Assembly (NCBI RefSeq): GCF_900343015.1
Contig: NZ_LR025108.1
Coordinates: 434,001 to 498,000 of the forward strand
DNA: 64,000 bases
Source: Arsenophonus endosymbiont of Aleurodicus dispersus
GTDB taxonomy: Bacteria; Pseudomonadota; Gammaproteobacteria; Enterobacterales; Enterobacteriaceae
Reading direction: 5' to 3'
In this document: positions 13,851-24,667 of the stretch, one piece after another
How the letters are laid out: every line of letters starts with the position of its first letter
Numbering within the stretch: the stretch's first letter is position 1
Notes under the pieces: model-generated
Told to the model about the DNA's origin: nothing
The model's database searches: none
What the model saw: only the letters and a program-made list of their open reading frames with translations
Position numbers and translations under genes: made by a program

Positions 13851-13885
13851 TTAAGTAAATTTTTAGGCGCTCTATAATGCGCCCT
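13851..13885 (+). promoter_or_regulatory. rRNA operon P1-like promoter
   Basis: TATAAT (13873-13878) is followed directly by GCGCC, the G+C-rich discriminator of stringently controlled rRNA promoters. TTAAGT (13851-13856) lies 16 bases upstream, the spacing typical of rrn P1. The A/T-rich stretch before it resembles an UP element. The string CTATAATGCGCC equals that in E. coli rrnB P1. It stands at the head of a collapsed rrn operon. Confidence 0.7.
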
Positions 13886-14311
13886 GACTGAGTAAGTAGT
13901 GAAATAATTGATTAAATTTAATTACATCTACTCAGGATAATGAGACAATCTGTGTGGCGCTGATAAGATATCATCAAAAAATATTTGATTTAAAAGTCTT
14001 GAATAGTGATAAAATAATTAATATATGAATTAATTAGTAGGTAACGACGAAGGCGATAAAATTAAGTAAAGGTTAAAGCTAACACAGTTGGTTTAACTAT
14101 TATGCTATTTAATAATCTGGAACAAGCTAAAAATTGAACCACACATTTTGAAAAAATGATAATGATGAGGATAATTCTCAAAACTTCCACCATAAGTTTT
14201 TTTAGAGATAGAATTTTAGTTGGTTTTAAGATTAAATTAGTTAGTATTTAGTTTAGTAACGTGTTATACGTGTTAGCAAGGCAGCTAAATGAAGCAGGAT
14301 GAATAAAAAAT
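13886..14311 (+). pseudogene. remains of an rRNA operon: leader and 16S-23S spacer, with 16S and 23S deleted
   Basis: Two stretches match conserved non-coding parts of enterobacterial rrn operons. The first, GACAATCTGTGTGG at 13943-13956 and AAAGTCTTGAATAGTGA at about 13993-14009, matches the leader ahead of 16S (E. coli: GACAATCTGTGTGGGCACTC, then AAGTCTCAAGAGTGA). The second, ATAATCTGGAACAAGC at 14112-14127 and AAAATTGAACC after it, matches the 16S-23S spacer. No 16S or 23S body lies between or after them, although the truncated 5S and tRNA-Trp follow. The operon has therefore lost about 4.5 kb in at least two deletions. The matches are from memory and by eye. Confidence 0.75.
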
Positions 14312-14413
14312 TGTCTGGCGGTAATAGCGCGGTGGTCCCACCTGACTCCATACCGAACTCAGAAGTGAAATGCCGTAGCGCCGCATTGTGGGGGTCTTAC
14401 CAGCTACCAGACT
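14312..14413 (+). rRNA. rrf: 5S ribosomal RNA gene with an internal deletion (probably non-functional)
   Basis: The first 72 bases follow enterobacterial 5S rRNA closely, including GCGCGGTGGTCCCACCTGAC and CCGAACTCAGAAGTGAAA. After GCGCCG the 3' part is only about 30 bases instead of 48, and the helix IV hairpin (GGGGTCTCCCC in E. coli) and loop E are lost. The outer helix I still pairs (GTCTGG with CCAGAC). Total length is about 102 bases against 116-120. It stands at the 3' end of a collapsed rrn operon. A working copy must lie elsewhere in the genome. Confidence 0.85.
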
Positions 14414-14443
14414 TTAATTTATGGGACCATTAGTGACATAATG

Positions 14444-14495
14444 GTGTTGTGGTAATCCAGTTAGTTAGAATACAGGCTGGTTATTCCGTGAGCTT
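14444..14495 (+). pseudogene. tRNA-Asp remnant
   Basis: The stretch GGTAATCCAGTTAGTTAGAATAC aligns with the D-arm part of tRNA-Asp (GGTAGTTCAGTNGGTTAGAATAC); I cite it by position, 14451-14473. After it the anticodon arm is altered, the GTC anticodon is gone and the T arm and acceptor 3' half are absent. In E. coli rrnC the order is 5S, aspT, trpT, which is exactly where this lies. Confidence 0.75.
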
Positions 14496-14571
14496 AGGGG
14501 CGTAGTTCAATTGGTAGAACACCGGTCTCCAAAACCGGGAGTTGGGAGTTCGAGTCTCTCCGCCCCTGCCA
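14496..14571 (+). tRNA. trpT: tRNA-Trp (anticodon CCA)
   Basis: The 76-base cloverleaf runs from AGGGGCG to CGCCCCT plus an encoded GCCA end. The anticodon loop is CTCCAAA (14527-14533) with anticodon CCA. It differs from E. coli trpT by only a few bases. It is the intact tail of a collapsed rRNA operon (5S, aspT remnant, trpT), so its own transcription must now rely on the rrn promoter at 13851 or on something downstream of it. Confidence 0.97.
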
Positions 14572-15414
14572 TAAAAGTTTGGAAAAGGACATAAGGGTGG
14601 GTGTATAAAAAATAATAATCCTATTAATGTCACTGCATCTATATAGTTACCACTTGATTTTAACAATTTTCGTTTAGTTTTATTTTTTGTACATAACTTT
14701 TTTATAAAATAATACACGGCATAATAACAAATCTCCTGCTACATAAAGCGATATTTACTTTAGAACTTAAAGTGTACCATGATATCTTTCACACCCAAAT
14801 GCTAAAGAGTTATGAACTAGATTGAAGTATCCCAGATATTCATTAGATCTTTAGGTGCCAAATAAAGATTGTTCTCTTTTCCTTAAATGCAGCATACCAA
14901 TAATCCATATTGCGTACTATATACTTACTCTTAACCGACCATAATCTTATTACGCTCGGACTATTTAACGCCCAGGCAATAAAGAAGCGTTGTAACCACG
15001 TCATTCCATCGATAATCAGTAGTTTACCATTTCAGAAAAAACTTGATTCAAGTAATCTGCTTTACTACTCAGATGTAGAGTACGGTGTAATATTTTGGCC
15101 AGTTTATCAACTGCACTGTCATTTTCTACAACTATTTTGGCCAGCTGTTAATATGATAAATTCCATTGTTGAATAAAACCCTGCTAATCTGGCGTAAACT
15201 TTTTTAGTTGGCTAATTGCTTGGCTTACCTGCTGATTGTTATCTAAAAAATTTTTACTGTTACTTACTGCAGCAGCTGGCGGAGATTGACATCTCGGCAT
15301 ATCCGCTTACATAAAGTTCTATGTAAAGCATTAAGCATTCTGGCTGAATGCCTTAATTTAAGATCATAAGATCAAAAAGCAGAAGCTGTAATAATAGCTC
15401 CTACTGTCAGGAGA
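14572..15414. other. gene-free spacer with an unrecognised decayed reading on the minus strand
   Basis: No intact gene is seen. On the minus strand between about 15250 and 14930, one frame gives protein-like text broken by several stops (for example SKNFLDNNQQVSQAISQL, then QLAKIVVENDSAVDKLAKIL). It looks like a decayed gene, but I cannot name the family. A plus-strand open frame at 14910-15176 lies over it and has no recognisable features. Confidence 0.4.
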
Positions 15415-15441
15415 GACAAAAAAGGTAAAATAATTACCTTT
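15415..15441 (-). terminator. probable intrinsic terminator of the rpsF-priB-rpsR-rplI operon
   Basis: AAAGGTAA (15421-15428) pairs with TTACCTTT (15434-15441) across a five-base loop. On the minus strand the hairpin is followed by a TTTTTTTGTC run. It lies about 85 bases after the stop of rplI. The stem is AT-rich, so strength is uncertain. Confidence 0.5.
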
Positions 15442-15524
15442 ATACAATTAATTTATATACAATTCATTTATTAAGGATAGCAATAGCTAGCACAAATAAA
15501 AACACTAGCAGAATCAGAAAGCAA

Positions 15525-15974
15525 TTATTCAGCAATAATATTCACATTTATTTTTGCAAATACATCACTATGCAATTGAAAAATAATTTCGTGTTCCCCA
15601 ATAGTACGCAATACACCATTTGGTAAGCTAACTTCGCTTTTTACCACCTTAACACCGGCAGCAGTAATTGCCTTAGCAATATCTCGAGTCCCAATCGAAC
15701 CAAATAGTTTACCTTCATCACCGACTTTAGAAGCTATGGTTACTGTTGCTAATGAATTAATTTTTTCAGCGCGGCTTTTTGCTACAGTCAGAACATAGGC
15801 GAGTTTAGCTTCTAATTCTGCACGACGTGCTTCAAAAAATTCAACATTCTTTTTAGTTGCAGGAACAGCTTTTCCTTGCGGGACTAAATAGTTACGAGCA
15901 TAACCTGATTTAACATCAACCTTATCACCTAGGTTACCCAGGTTTTCTACTTTATCCAATAGAATAATTTGCAT
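15525..15974 (-). CDS. rplI: 50S ribosomal protein L9
   Basis: L9 is a two-domain protein joined by a long helix; it reaches from the L1 stalk toward neighbouring ribosomes and helps hold reading frame. The 149 residues (usual length) begin [30 protein letters not shown], the N-terminal domain signature (given in part as family motif, residues 1-30), and keep the C-terminal domain. It ends the rpsF-priB-rpsR-rplI operon. Confidence 0.96.
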   Translation of the reverse strand: MQIILLDKVENLGNLGDKVDVKSGYARNYLVPQGKAVPATKKNVEFFEARRAELEAKLAYVLTVAKSRAEKINSLATVTIASKVGDEGKLFGSIGTRDIAKAITAAGVKVVKSEVSLPNGVLRTIGEHEIIFQLHSDVFAKINVNIIAE

Positions 15975-16007
15975 TACCTTATCCTCTTTAAGTCGTTAAT
16001 GGACAAT

Positions 16008-16557
<550 letters not shown>

Positions 16558-16565
16558 AACCCAAA

Positions 16566-16958
16566 TTACTCTTTGGAATCTTCAGCTCCCTTAATTACTT
16601 CCAGGGTTTCATAACCTAAATCACGACTGCGCCAATCAGCTTTAGCTTTAACCATTGGAGAAGATTCAGTAACCGCATGCTTAACACGCATAATCATGCT
16701 GCGGACAACGGCATCATTTAAGCGGAAGTTTATTTCTAACTCATCAATCACTTCTTGCGTCACTTCAACGTTCATCAGAACATAGTGTGCTTTGTGCAAT
16801 TGATTGATTGGATAAGCCAATTGACGGCGACCCCAGTCTTCTAAGCGATGGATTTGACCTTGTGCTTCGGTAATAGATTCACTATAACGCTCAATAATAC
16901 CTGCAACTTGCTCGCTTTGATCTGGATGAACCATAAAAACGATTTCGTAATGACGCAT
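16566..16958 (-). CDS. rpsF: 30S ribosomal protein S6
   Basis: S6 binds S18 and the central domain of 16S rRNA on the platform. The 130 residues begin [18 protein letters not shown] and carry the motif [30 protein letters not shown] ribosome-binding site precedes the ATG. It is the first gene of the operon, and the hairpin upstream may be its S6:S18 control site. Confidence 0.96.
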   Translation of the reverse strand: MRHYEIVFMVHPDQSEQVAGIIERYSESITEAQGQIHRLEDWGRRQLAYPINQLHKAHYVLMNVEVTQEVIDELEINFRLNDAVVRSMIMRVKHAVTESSPMVKAKADWRSRDLGYETLEVIKGAEDSKE

Positions 16959-16992
16959 GAGTTTTGCTCCTCACGGATTAATCAGCTTCCTG

Positions 16993-17015
16993 CCATGGTC
17001 AGCCGCCTACCATGG
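16993..17015 (-). promoter_or_regulatory. leader hairpin upstream of rpsF, candidate S6:S18 binding site
   Basis: CCATGGT (16993-16999) pairs perfectly with ACCATGG (17009-17015) around a nine-base loop, which on the minus strand reads AGGCGGCTG. It lies 35-57 bases upstream of the rpsF start. Bacterial rpsF leaders are known to hold an RNA motif bound by the S6:S18 complex to repress the operon; position and a G+C-rich loop fit, but I cannot verify the consensus by eye. Confidence 0.5.
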
Positions 17016-17112
17016 AGGTAAGTAACTTATTTTAGTGCGGCTAAAAATAGACAACTATACCTATCCTCTAGTTAAATCTCAAGCAATAGATTAAATCATA
17101 ACTTATCGCACA

Positions 17113-17877
17113 TTAAATTGAGTCAGGTAATCTTGCCATAATGACACGCCGTTGACGTACTGCTTCAAATAAACAAATGCCCGTCGCAACAGAGACATTT
17201 AAAGATGAAACGATACCGGCCATTGGAATATTAATTAGTTCATCACAATGTTCCCTTGTTAATCGCCGCATACCTTCATCTTCAGCTCCCATCACCAATG
17301 CAATAGCCCCGGTTAACTTACTATCATATAATGTATGATTGGCGTTCCCCGCAGTACCAACAATCCATATATTATTCTGCTGCAGCAATTGACGTAGTGT
17401 CCGCGCAAGATTGGTAACCCGTATTAATGGCATACTATCAGCTGCACCACAGGCAACTTTTTTAGCAATTGCATTAAGTTTAGCCGATTTATCTTTTGGT
17501 ACAATAACAGCATCAATACCAGCTGCCTCTGCACTACGTAAACAAGCGCCTAAGTTATGTGGATCGGTAATCCCATCTAATATAAGCAAAAAGGGTGATT
17601 CCGTTTGAGAAATAATAATATCTAAATCACTCTCTTGATATTGTCTTCCTGGGGTTACCTTGGCAATAATACCTTGATGAACAGCGTTACCTATTTTCCT
17701 ATCCATCCATTTACGATTGGCTAACTGGATAATAATACCTAATTTTTCAAGCTGTTGAATAATAAGCAATAGACGTCTATCTTCACGCCCTTTGAGTGCA
17801 TAAACTTGTTTAAAACTCGAAGGATCACGTTGCAGCAGTGCGTGCACTGCATGAATACCATAAATAATTTCACTCAT
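17113..17877 (-). CDS. rlmB: 23S rRNA (guanosine-2251 2'-O) methyltransferase
   Basis: RlmB is a SPOUT-class enzyme that methylates G2251 in the P loop of 23S rRNA. The 254 residues carry an N-terminal RNA-binding domain ([18 protein letters not shown]) and the knotted catalytic domain with motifs [32 protein letters not shown] and [18 protein letters not shown]. It lies just downstream of rnr on the same strand, as in E. coli. Confidence 0.95.
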   Translation of the reverse strand: MSEIIYGIHAVHALLQRDPSSFKQVYALKGREDRRLLLIIQQLEKLGIIIQLANRKWMDRKIGNAVHQGIIAKVTPGRQYQESDLDIIISQTESPFLLILDGITDPHNLGACLRSAEAAGIDAVIVPKDKSAKLNAIAKKVACGAADSMPLIRVTNLARTLRQLLQQNNIWIVGTAGNANHTLYDSKLTGAIALVMGAEDEGMRRLTREHCDELINIPMAGIVSSLNVSVATGICLFEAVRQRRVIMARLPDSI

Positions 17878-17947
17878 AAATTTATCTATTACTTAATAAC
17901 TATTAAAGAGCGTCAATAACTTACTATAAATATAATTAATAAACAAA

Positions 17948-20176
17948 TTAATATTTTTTTTGTGCTTTTTTGATAGCTTTTTTTGCTCTTAATTTTAAGC
18001 TAATTTTTTTTCTTTTATCAGCACCATTATTAGTGCCCATTAAATTAGATTTAACAGATGCTCCATTGAGATCTAATTTTTTGTTTTGGCTGTGCTTGCT
18101 ATGAGTTGAAATTGTGTTTTTAATTTTTTTTTTTGCTTTTTCTGTCTTACCTAGATTTTTTACCTTACGTAAAGTTGATATCAACGTGAAATTAATCTTG
18201 CGTTCATTTATATGTACAGCTTCAACACTAATTTCTACTTCATCACCAAGACGATATACCATACCTGAAGACTCACCAATAAGTCGCTGTCCTACATTAT
18301 CGTAGCGATAGTAATCGTTATTAAGTGAAGATACATGCACCAAACCATCAATAAAAAGATCTTTTAAACGGACAAAAAAACCAAAACCAGTGACACTGGT
18401 GATAATACCAGTAAATAGATTACCTACTTGATCTTGCATAAAATCACATTTCAACCAATCAGCAACATCTCTTGTTGCTTCATCAGCCCGCCGTTCTGTC
18501 ATGGAACAATGTTCACCTAATTGTAACATTTTATGGGTATCAGTATGCCAACCACCAGTTAGTGTCGAGCGAGGTTGATTATTTGTATGTTGGCTAGATA
18601 AAAGATATTTAATTGAACGATGTAGGGCTAGATCAGGATATCGACGGATGGGTGAAGTGAAATGGGCATAAGATTTCAATGCTAAGCCAAAATGCCCTCT
18701 ATTTTCAGGATCATAAATAGCCTGCTTCATTGAGCGTAAAATCATTGTTTGCAGTAATTCATGATCTGGACGTTCAGCTACTGCGTCCATTATTTTAGCA
18801 TAATCAGCTGATTGTGGTTTCATGCCACCTGGCAATGTCAAACCAAATTCACTAAATACCGTCTGCAAGTTTATAATACTATCTTGTTTGGGTCTATCAT
18901 GAACACGGTATAAGCTAGGTTCTTTATTTCTCTCAACAAAACCAGCGGCCGCGATATTTGCTAATATCATACACTCTTCAATTAATTTATGCGCATCATT
19001 ACGTTCAACCGGCACTATCTGCTCAATGCGTTTTTCTTTATTAAAAATAAATTTAGCTTCTTCAGATTCAAAGCATATAGCGCCTCGTTTTATGCGCGCG
19101 CTATCTAACGATTTATATAATCGATGAAGTTGTTCTATATGTGGTACTAGATCTTTATAATGTTGACGTAATTCTTTGTCACCCTGTAAAATTTTATCTA
19201 CTTTGGTATAAGTCAATCTGGCATGAGAACGCATCACGGCTTCATAGAATTTAGATGAAGTTATTTGTCCCTCTGCCGATAACTGAATTTCACATACGAG
19301 GCAAAGCCTTTCTACTTCAGGGTTTAATGAACATAATCCATTAGATATAATTTCAGGCAACATGGGGATCACCCGTGATGGAAAATAGACAGAATTTCCT
19401 CGACTAAACGCTTCATTATCCACAGCTGTTTGTGGCCGTACATAATAACTAACATCAGCAATTGCGACCAACAGACACCAACCACCGTCTTCTTTAGACA
19501 TGCAATAAACTGCATCGTCAAAATCACGTGCATCTTCATCATCAATAGTGACTAAAGGTAGATGGCATAAATTTACTCTTCCTTTTTTTGCTGACGCAGG
19601 GATCTGTTCAGAAAAATCAGCAACTTGTTTCTCCACTTGTAGCGGCCAAATATATGGAATTTCATAATTTCTTAATGCAATATCTACCGCCACATTAATA
19701 CCTATGCTTTCGCCTAATACTTCAACAATATTTCCTACTGCCTGGGTATGGCGTGCTGGCCTGGTTATCATCTCAACGACCACCACATTTCCCATTCTAG
19801 CACCATTAATATGTTCTTTAGGAATAAAAATATCAAAGGATAGTCGACTATCATCAGGAACTACATGTCCTATACCAGATTCTAAAAAATAATGTCCTAC
19901 AATATGATTACTTCGTGGAACAAGCACGCGAATAATGCGAACTTCTGTACGTCGTACCGGATCTTTGCATAATGCTTGGATAAGCACAACATCACCATGC
20001 AGCGCCTTTCTCATTTCTTCTAAAGAAAGGTAAAAATCGTTTTTCTGACCTTCTACTCGTAAAAAACCAAAACCATCACGATGGCCAATAACAGTACCCT
20101 TTAATATATATTCACGACTTAAAATTGGTAAATGATATTTCTCAGCCTCTCGAGCTTTATATGGATTTTTTGCCAT
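17948..20176 (-). CDS. rnr: ribonuclease R lacking the N-terminal helix-turn-helix domain
   Basis: RNase R is a 3'-5' exoribonuclease that degrades structured RNA and faulty rRNA. From about residue 26 the two cold-shock domains, the RNB catalytic domain ([17 protein letters not shown]. coli has [15 protein letters not shown]) and the S1 domain ([20 protein letters not shown]) follow, then a lysine-rich tail. The N terminus is unusual: [15 protein letters not shown] is joined directly to [13 protein letters not shown]. About 63 residues that form the winged-helix domain in E. coli are cleanly missing in frame. I chose the ATG at 20176, well placed after GGAGG (742 residues; E. coli has 813). 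Catalysis is probably kept; RNA unwinding may be changed. Confidence 0.93.
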   Translation of the reverse strand: MAKNPYKAREAEKYHLPILSREYILKGTVIGHRDGFGFLRVEGQKNDFYLSLEEMRKALHGDVVLIQALCKDPVRRTEVRIIRVLVPRSNHIVGHYFLESGIGHVVPDDSRLSFDIFIPKEHINGARMGNVVVVEMITRPARHTQAVGNIVEVLGESIGINVAVDIALRNYEIPYIWPLQVEKQVADFSEQIPASAKKGRVNLCHLPLVTIDDEDARDFDDAVYCMSKEDGGWCLLVAIADVSYYVRPQTAVDNEAFSRGNSVYFPSRVIPMLPEIISNGLCSLNPEVERLCLVCEIQLSAEGQITSSKFYEAVMRSHARLTYTKVDKILQGDKELRQHYKDLVPHIEQLHRLYKSLDSARIKRGAICFESEEAKFIFNKEKRIEQIVPVERNDAHKLIEECMILANIAAAGFVERNKEPSLYRVHDRPKQDSIINLQTVFSEFGLTLPGGMKPQSADYAKIMDAVAERPDHELLQTMILRSMKQAIYDPENRGHFGLALKSYAHFTSPIRRYPDLALHRSIKYLLSSQHTNNQPRSTLTGGWHTDTHKMLQLGEHCSMTERRADEATRDVADWLKCDFMQDQVGNLFTGIITSVTGFGFFVRLKDLFIDGLVHVSSLNNDYYRYDNVGQRLIGESSGMVYRLGDEVEISVEAVHINERKINFTLISTLRKVKNLGKTEKAKKKIKNTISTHSKHSQNKKLDLNGASVKSNLMGTNNGADKRKKISLKLRAKKAIKKAQKKY

Positions 20177-20226
20177 CACCAACCTCCACTACCACATCGA
20201 TTAATAAAATACATTAGGTCTATTAT

Positions 20227-20650
20227 TTATTTTAAAAGTAACTTATAAAGTGGCTGATCATTATTATTGATAAGATCAGCCTGGGTATATTTATCTAATA
20301 TATTTTAAAATGATCAATTAGGTTATTTAATATTTGTTTTAATCGACAAGCATAAGTTCTATAGAAATAATTACTGCGGCCATTTCCTAATATTATAGTC
20401 TCTAATAGAAGCTCACTTATTCGAAGCTGATCAGCTAGCTTGTCTAAGTAAATACCAATATTTTCTCTCTCACAGCCAAAACAAGTCTAACTAGGCTTGG
20501 CTTAATTGATTAATTATTTTTACCATATGGTTACGCAATACACCGTAAATATTAGTCACTTCAATAATATTAGTAATTTTATCCTTAGGTAAGGACTTAA
20601 TATAAATCAATGTTCTTCAATCATAATTAGTAACCCTTGTTAACTAACTA
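20227..20650 (-). pseudogene. nsrR: nsrR remnant (nitric-oxide-sensing repressor)
   Basis: Between purA and rnr, where E. coli has nsrR, the minus strand reads [16 protein letters not shown], then [20 protein letters not shown] before a stop, matching the Rrf2-type winged helix of NsrR. Farther on, CRLKQILNNLIDHF and ADLINNNDQPLYKLLL match its end. Internal stops and frameshifts break it, and the cysteine cluster is not readable. NsrR normally represses NO-detoxifying genes. Confidence 0.9.
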
Positions 20651-20829
20651 CACATAAACACCTAGTTATAAAACAAAAATATAAAGACAACTTTTTGACA
20701 TTAATTGATTTAGTTATATCTATTTAAGCAAAATAAATCAGTAAAGCAGGTAACATGAATTACTAGATATAAAAATAACGCCTGAATGTTCAAAATTATT
20801 TAAGATATATTATTGAGTAGTAAAATTAA

Positions 20830-22167
<1,338 letters not shown>

Positions 22168-22301
22168 TTAGCAGCTCTAAATTTTTATAACAAAAATACC
22201 TTTTATCATGATAATATTAACAGATTAAAGCATACCTAAAGGGTGCTTATCTAGAATAATTTAGCAATTCGCTTATCTTTTTAATGATCACGCACCGCTA
22301 T

Positions 22302-23297
22302 TTATTTAATTGGTGCTCGCATATAGCGAAAAAAATAGATATCTGGGCTTAATACCATCACATCATCACCATTTTTTTTACTAAAGCTCTTATCGTATGC
22401 CCGCAAACTACGAATGAAAGCATAGAAATCTGGATCTTGATTAAATCCATCAACAAATAGCTTAGTCGCCATAGCATCTCCTTCACCATGTAATCTCAGT
22501 GCGGTGCGCTCCGCTTCTGCCAATGTTTTTGTTACTATTTTATCTGCTGCTGCACGGATCTTAACTGCCTCTTCTTGACCGTGTGAACGGTGCTGACGCG
22601 CTACAGCCCCTTGTTCAGCGCGCATACGCTCATATATAGATTCTGAAAATTCACTTGGCAATTCAATACTTTTTATACGAACATCGACCACTTCAATCCC
22701 TAGCGTAGCTAGGCTGTTTGGATTAACAGCCTGCCAATTATCCTTGATCTCTTTATTAAAACTTGCTGCTGCTGAAGCTACAGTCTGATCAGCTTCTTTT
22801 GTTACTTCAATATCTGAAGCAGAACCTTTATTAAGTGCACTAAGTACATTAATAGTCAAGTGCCCACTTGAATCTGTAATAATATCTTTCATATTTAAAC
22901 GGCTAAATTCTGAACAAATGCGATCGCTAACTTTACGTTTCAGTAAAGTATTAGCTTGGTAAGGATCACCGCCCCCGGTCGCAACATAGTAACGACTAAA
23001 ATCAGTAATTCGCCATTTTAAATAAAAATTAATAATTAAATATTTATTTTCGCTAGTCAGATAGCGATCTGCCTGAACATCTAATGTCTGAATACGAGTA
23101 TCTAACATCTTGACCATTTCAATAAATGGTATTTTTAGATGCAACCCTGGCTCATAAATAATAGGGTTATTATCACTATAACGTACAACCTTACCAAACC
23201 GTAGAATAATACCTCTTTTTGTCTGTTGAACAGTGAAAACGGACATATACAACACAACTAATGCGGCAACAATGATAACAATCACTGATTTACGCAT
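22302..23297 (-). CDS. hflC: FtsH protease modulator HflC
   Basis: HflC and HflK form a large SPFH-family complex in the inner membrane that surrounds FtsH and controls its degradation of membrane proteins. The 331 residues begin with a membrane anchor (VIVIIVAALVVLYMSVFTV, residues about 4-22) and continue with the SPFH/band-7 domain. A GGGGAGAT ribosome-binding site overlaps the end of hflK five bases upstream, so the two are co-translated. Confidence 0.95.
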   Translation of the reverse strand: MRKSVIVIIVAALVVLYMSVFTVQQTKRGIILRFGKVVRYSDNNPIIYEPGLHLKIPFIEMVKMLDTRIQTLDVQADRYLTSENKYLIINFYLKWRITDFSRYYVATGGGDPYQANTLLKRKVSDRICSEFSRLNMKDIITDSSGHLTINVLSALNKGSASDIEVTKEADQTVASAAASFNKEIKDNWQAVNPNSLATLGIEVVDVRIKSIELPSEFSESIYERMRAEQGAVARQHRSHGQEEAVKIRAAADKIVTKTLAEAERTALRLHGEGDAMATKLFVDGFNQDPDFYAFIRSLRAYDKSFSKKNGDDVMVLSPDIYFFRYMRAPIK

Positions 23298-23302
23298 GAT
23301 TA

Positions 23303-24490
23303 TTATCTCCCCACACGAGTTGAATTACTGCCCCGAGCACTATCTAGTGTGCGATAGCTATAAGGCGATTTAGGAGAAATAGCTGAATAATGAATAACTG
23401 TTGGTGTTTTTATTTTTTGTATATCCGCTGCGTTATATTTGTTTCCATTACGTATAATTTGCTCTAGTGATAACACTAACATATTATTGCTCTTGTCGTT
23501 AATAATAACCTTACGCGTATTACCTAGTACTCGTTCCATTGTCTCAATATATAAAAGCTCACGAGCGATCTGAGGAGCTGCTCGATATTCCGGCAAAATT
23601 TTGGCAAAGTTGGCCACTTCACCTTCAGCCTTGAAAACTACACTTGTCTTATAAGCTGAAGCTTCTTCAATTAATTTTTGTGCATTACCTTTTGCTAATG
23701 GCAGGACTTCATGGCAATAAGATTGCGCTTCACGAATAGTCTTCTGTTCTTCTTCTCGTGCCGCAATAACATCATCAAATGCCGTTTTAACCGCTTCCGG
23801 TGGACGAGCAGCCTGTAAGTTAACATCTAATATTGTTATACCTATATTATATGGTCTTATCATATTTTCTAACTCTTTTTTTGTTTCATCACGGATAAAG
23901 GCACGTTTCGTTGTTAATACTTGTTCCATTGCTGATTGACCAACAATTCGGCATACTGCGCTATCTATTGCCTGACGCAAACTGTTATCCGGGTTAGTTA
24001 CATTAAATAAATATTGAACCGGATCAGTTACTAGATACTGGACGTTCATTTCTACTTGAATAATATTTTCATCCGAAGTTAACATCATACTATTAGTCGC
24101 TTGTTCACGTATGGTTTCAACATTAACAGGAATAACTTTTTCAAAAAAAATTAAATTCCAATTTAACCCAGGTTCAACAGTATGAATATATTTACCAAAA
24201 CGGAAAACAACGCCACGATCACTCTCTTTGATCGTATAAAAACTACTTACAGCAAAAATAATAATAATTGATGTAATAATAAATACGATAAAACGGCCGG
24301 TTATATTGACGTTATTTTGATTACTCGACTTACCTAAACCACCAAGTTTACGACTTAACTTGCTGAATAGATCTTCAAGATTAGTTCTTCTCTTTTTCCG
24401 ATTACCTTTATTACCACTGGAGTTGCCGCTATTGCAGCTTCCCCACGGGTCACGGTCCTGTCTGTTATTACCGGGCTGATTCCACGCCAT
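23303..24490 (-). CDS. hflK: FtsH protease modulator HflK
   Basis: HflK is the partner of HflC. Its 395 residues (E. coli 419) begin with a glycine- and asparagine-rich cytoplasmic part (MAWNQPGNNRQDRDPWGS), then one membrane segment (about residues 68-88) and a band-7 domain (ESDRGVVFRFGKYIHTVEPG). The C-terminal tail is somewhat different from E. coli. The gene precedes hflC; the hflX gene that normally lies upstream is a remnant. Confidence 0.95.
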   Translation of the reverse strand: MAWNQPGNNRQDRDPWGSCNSGNSSGNKGNRKKRRTNLEDLFSKLSRKLGGLGKSSNQNNVNITGRFIVFIITSIIIIFAVSSFYTIKESDRGVVFRFGKYIHTVEPGLNWNLIFFEKVIPVNVETIREQATNSMMLTSDENIIQVEMNVQYLVTDPVQYLFNVTNPDNSLRQAIDSAVCRIVGQSAMEQVLTTKRAFIRDETKKELENMIRPYNIGITILDVNLQAARPPEAVKTAFDDVIAAREEEQKTIREAQSYCHEVLPLAKGNAQKLIEEASAYKTSVVFKAEGEVANFAKILPEYRAAPQIARELLYIETMERVLGNTRKVIINDKSNNMLVLSLEQIIRNGNKYNAADIQKIKTPTVIHYSAISPKSPYSYRTLDSARGSNSTRVGR

Positions 24491-24630
24491 GTTATAACTC
24501 CATTCATTATGATTGGTGTTTCAGGGCTAAGAGCAAAATATTTACTCTTAATTTGTTAAAATTGTTAACTATATTTAATGTTTTTACTTAAAAATGTGTT
24601 CAGGTAAAGGTTGTTATTGTTTACAAACTT

Positions 24631-24662
24631 GTTGCCCATTTTGCCAATTAACAATGGGCAAC
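24631..24662. repeat. perfect 10-bp inverted repeat between hflX remnant and hflK
   Basis: GTTGCCCATT (24631-24640) is repeated as AATGGGCAAC (24653-24662) with a 12-base spacer. It sits just after the stop of the dead hflX and about 140 bases before the start of hflK. No T run follows on the minus strand, so it is not a standard terminator. It could be an operator-like or RNA-hairpin element. Confidence 0.6.
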
Positions 24663-24667
24663 TTTAC

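Noticed and set aside
14036-14060. TAGTAGGTAACGACGAAGGCG looks like a piece of 16S rRNA
   Set aside because: Similar to the 16S segment AGTAGGTGGGGTAACGGC but too short and with gaps. I keep only the leader and spacer matches.
14910-15176. 88-codon open frame on the plus strand
   Set aside because: No ribosome-binding site, no family motif, and a more protein-like decayed reading lies on the opposite strand.
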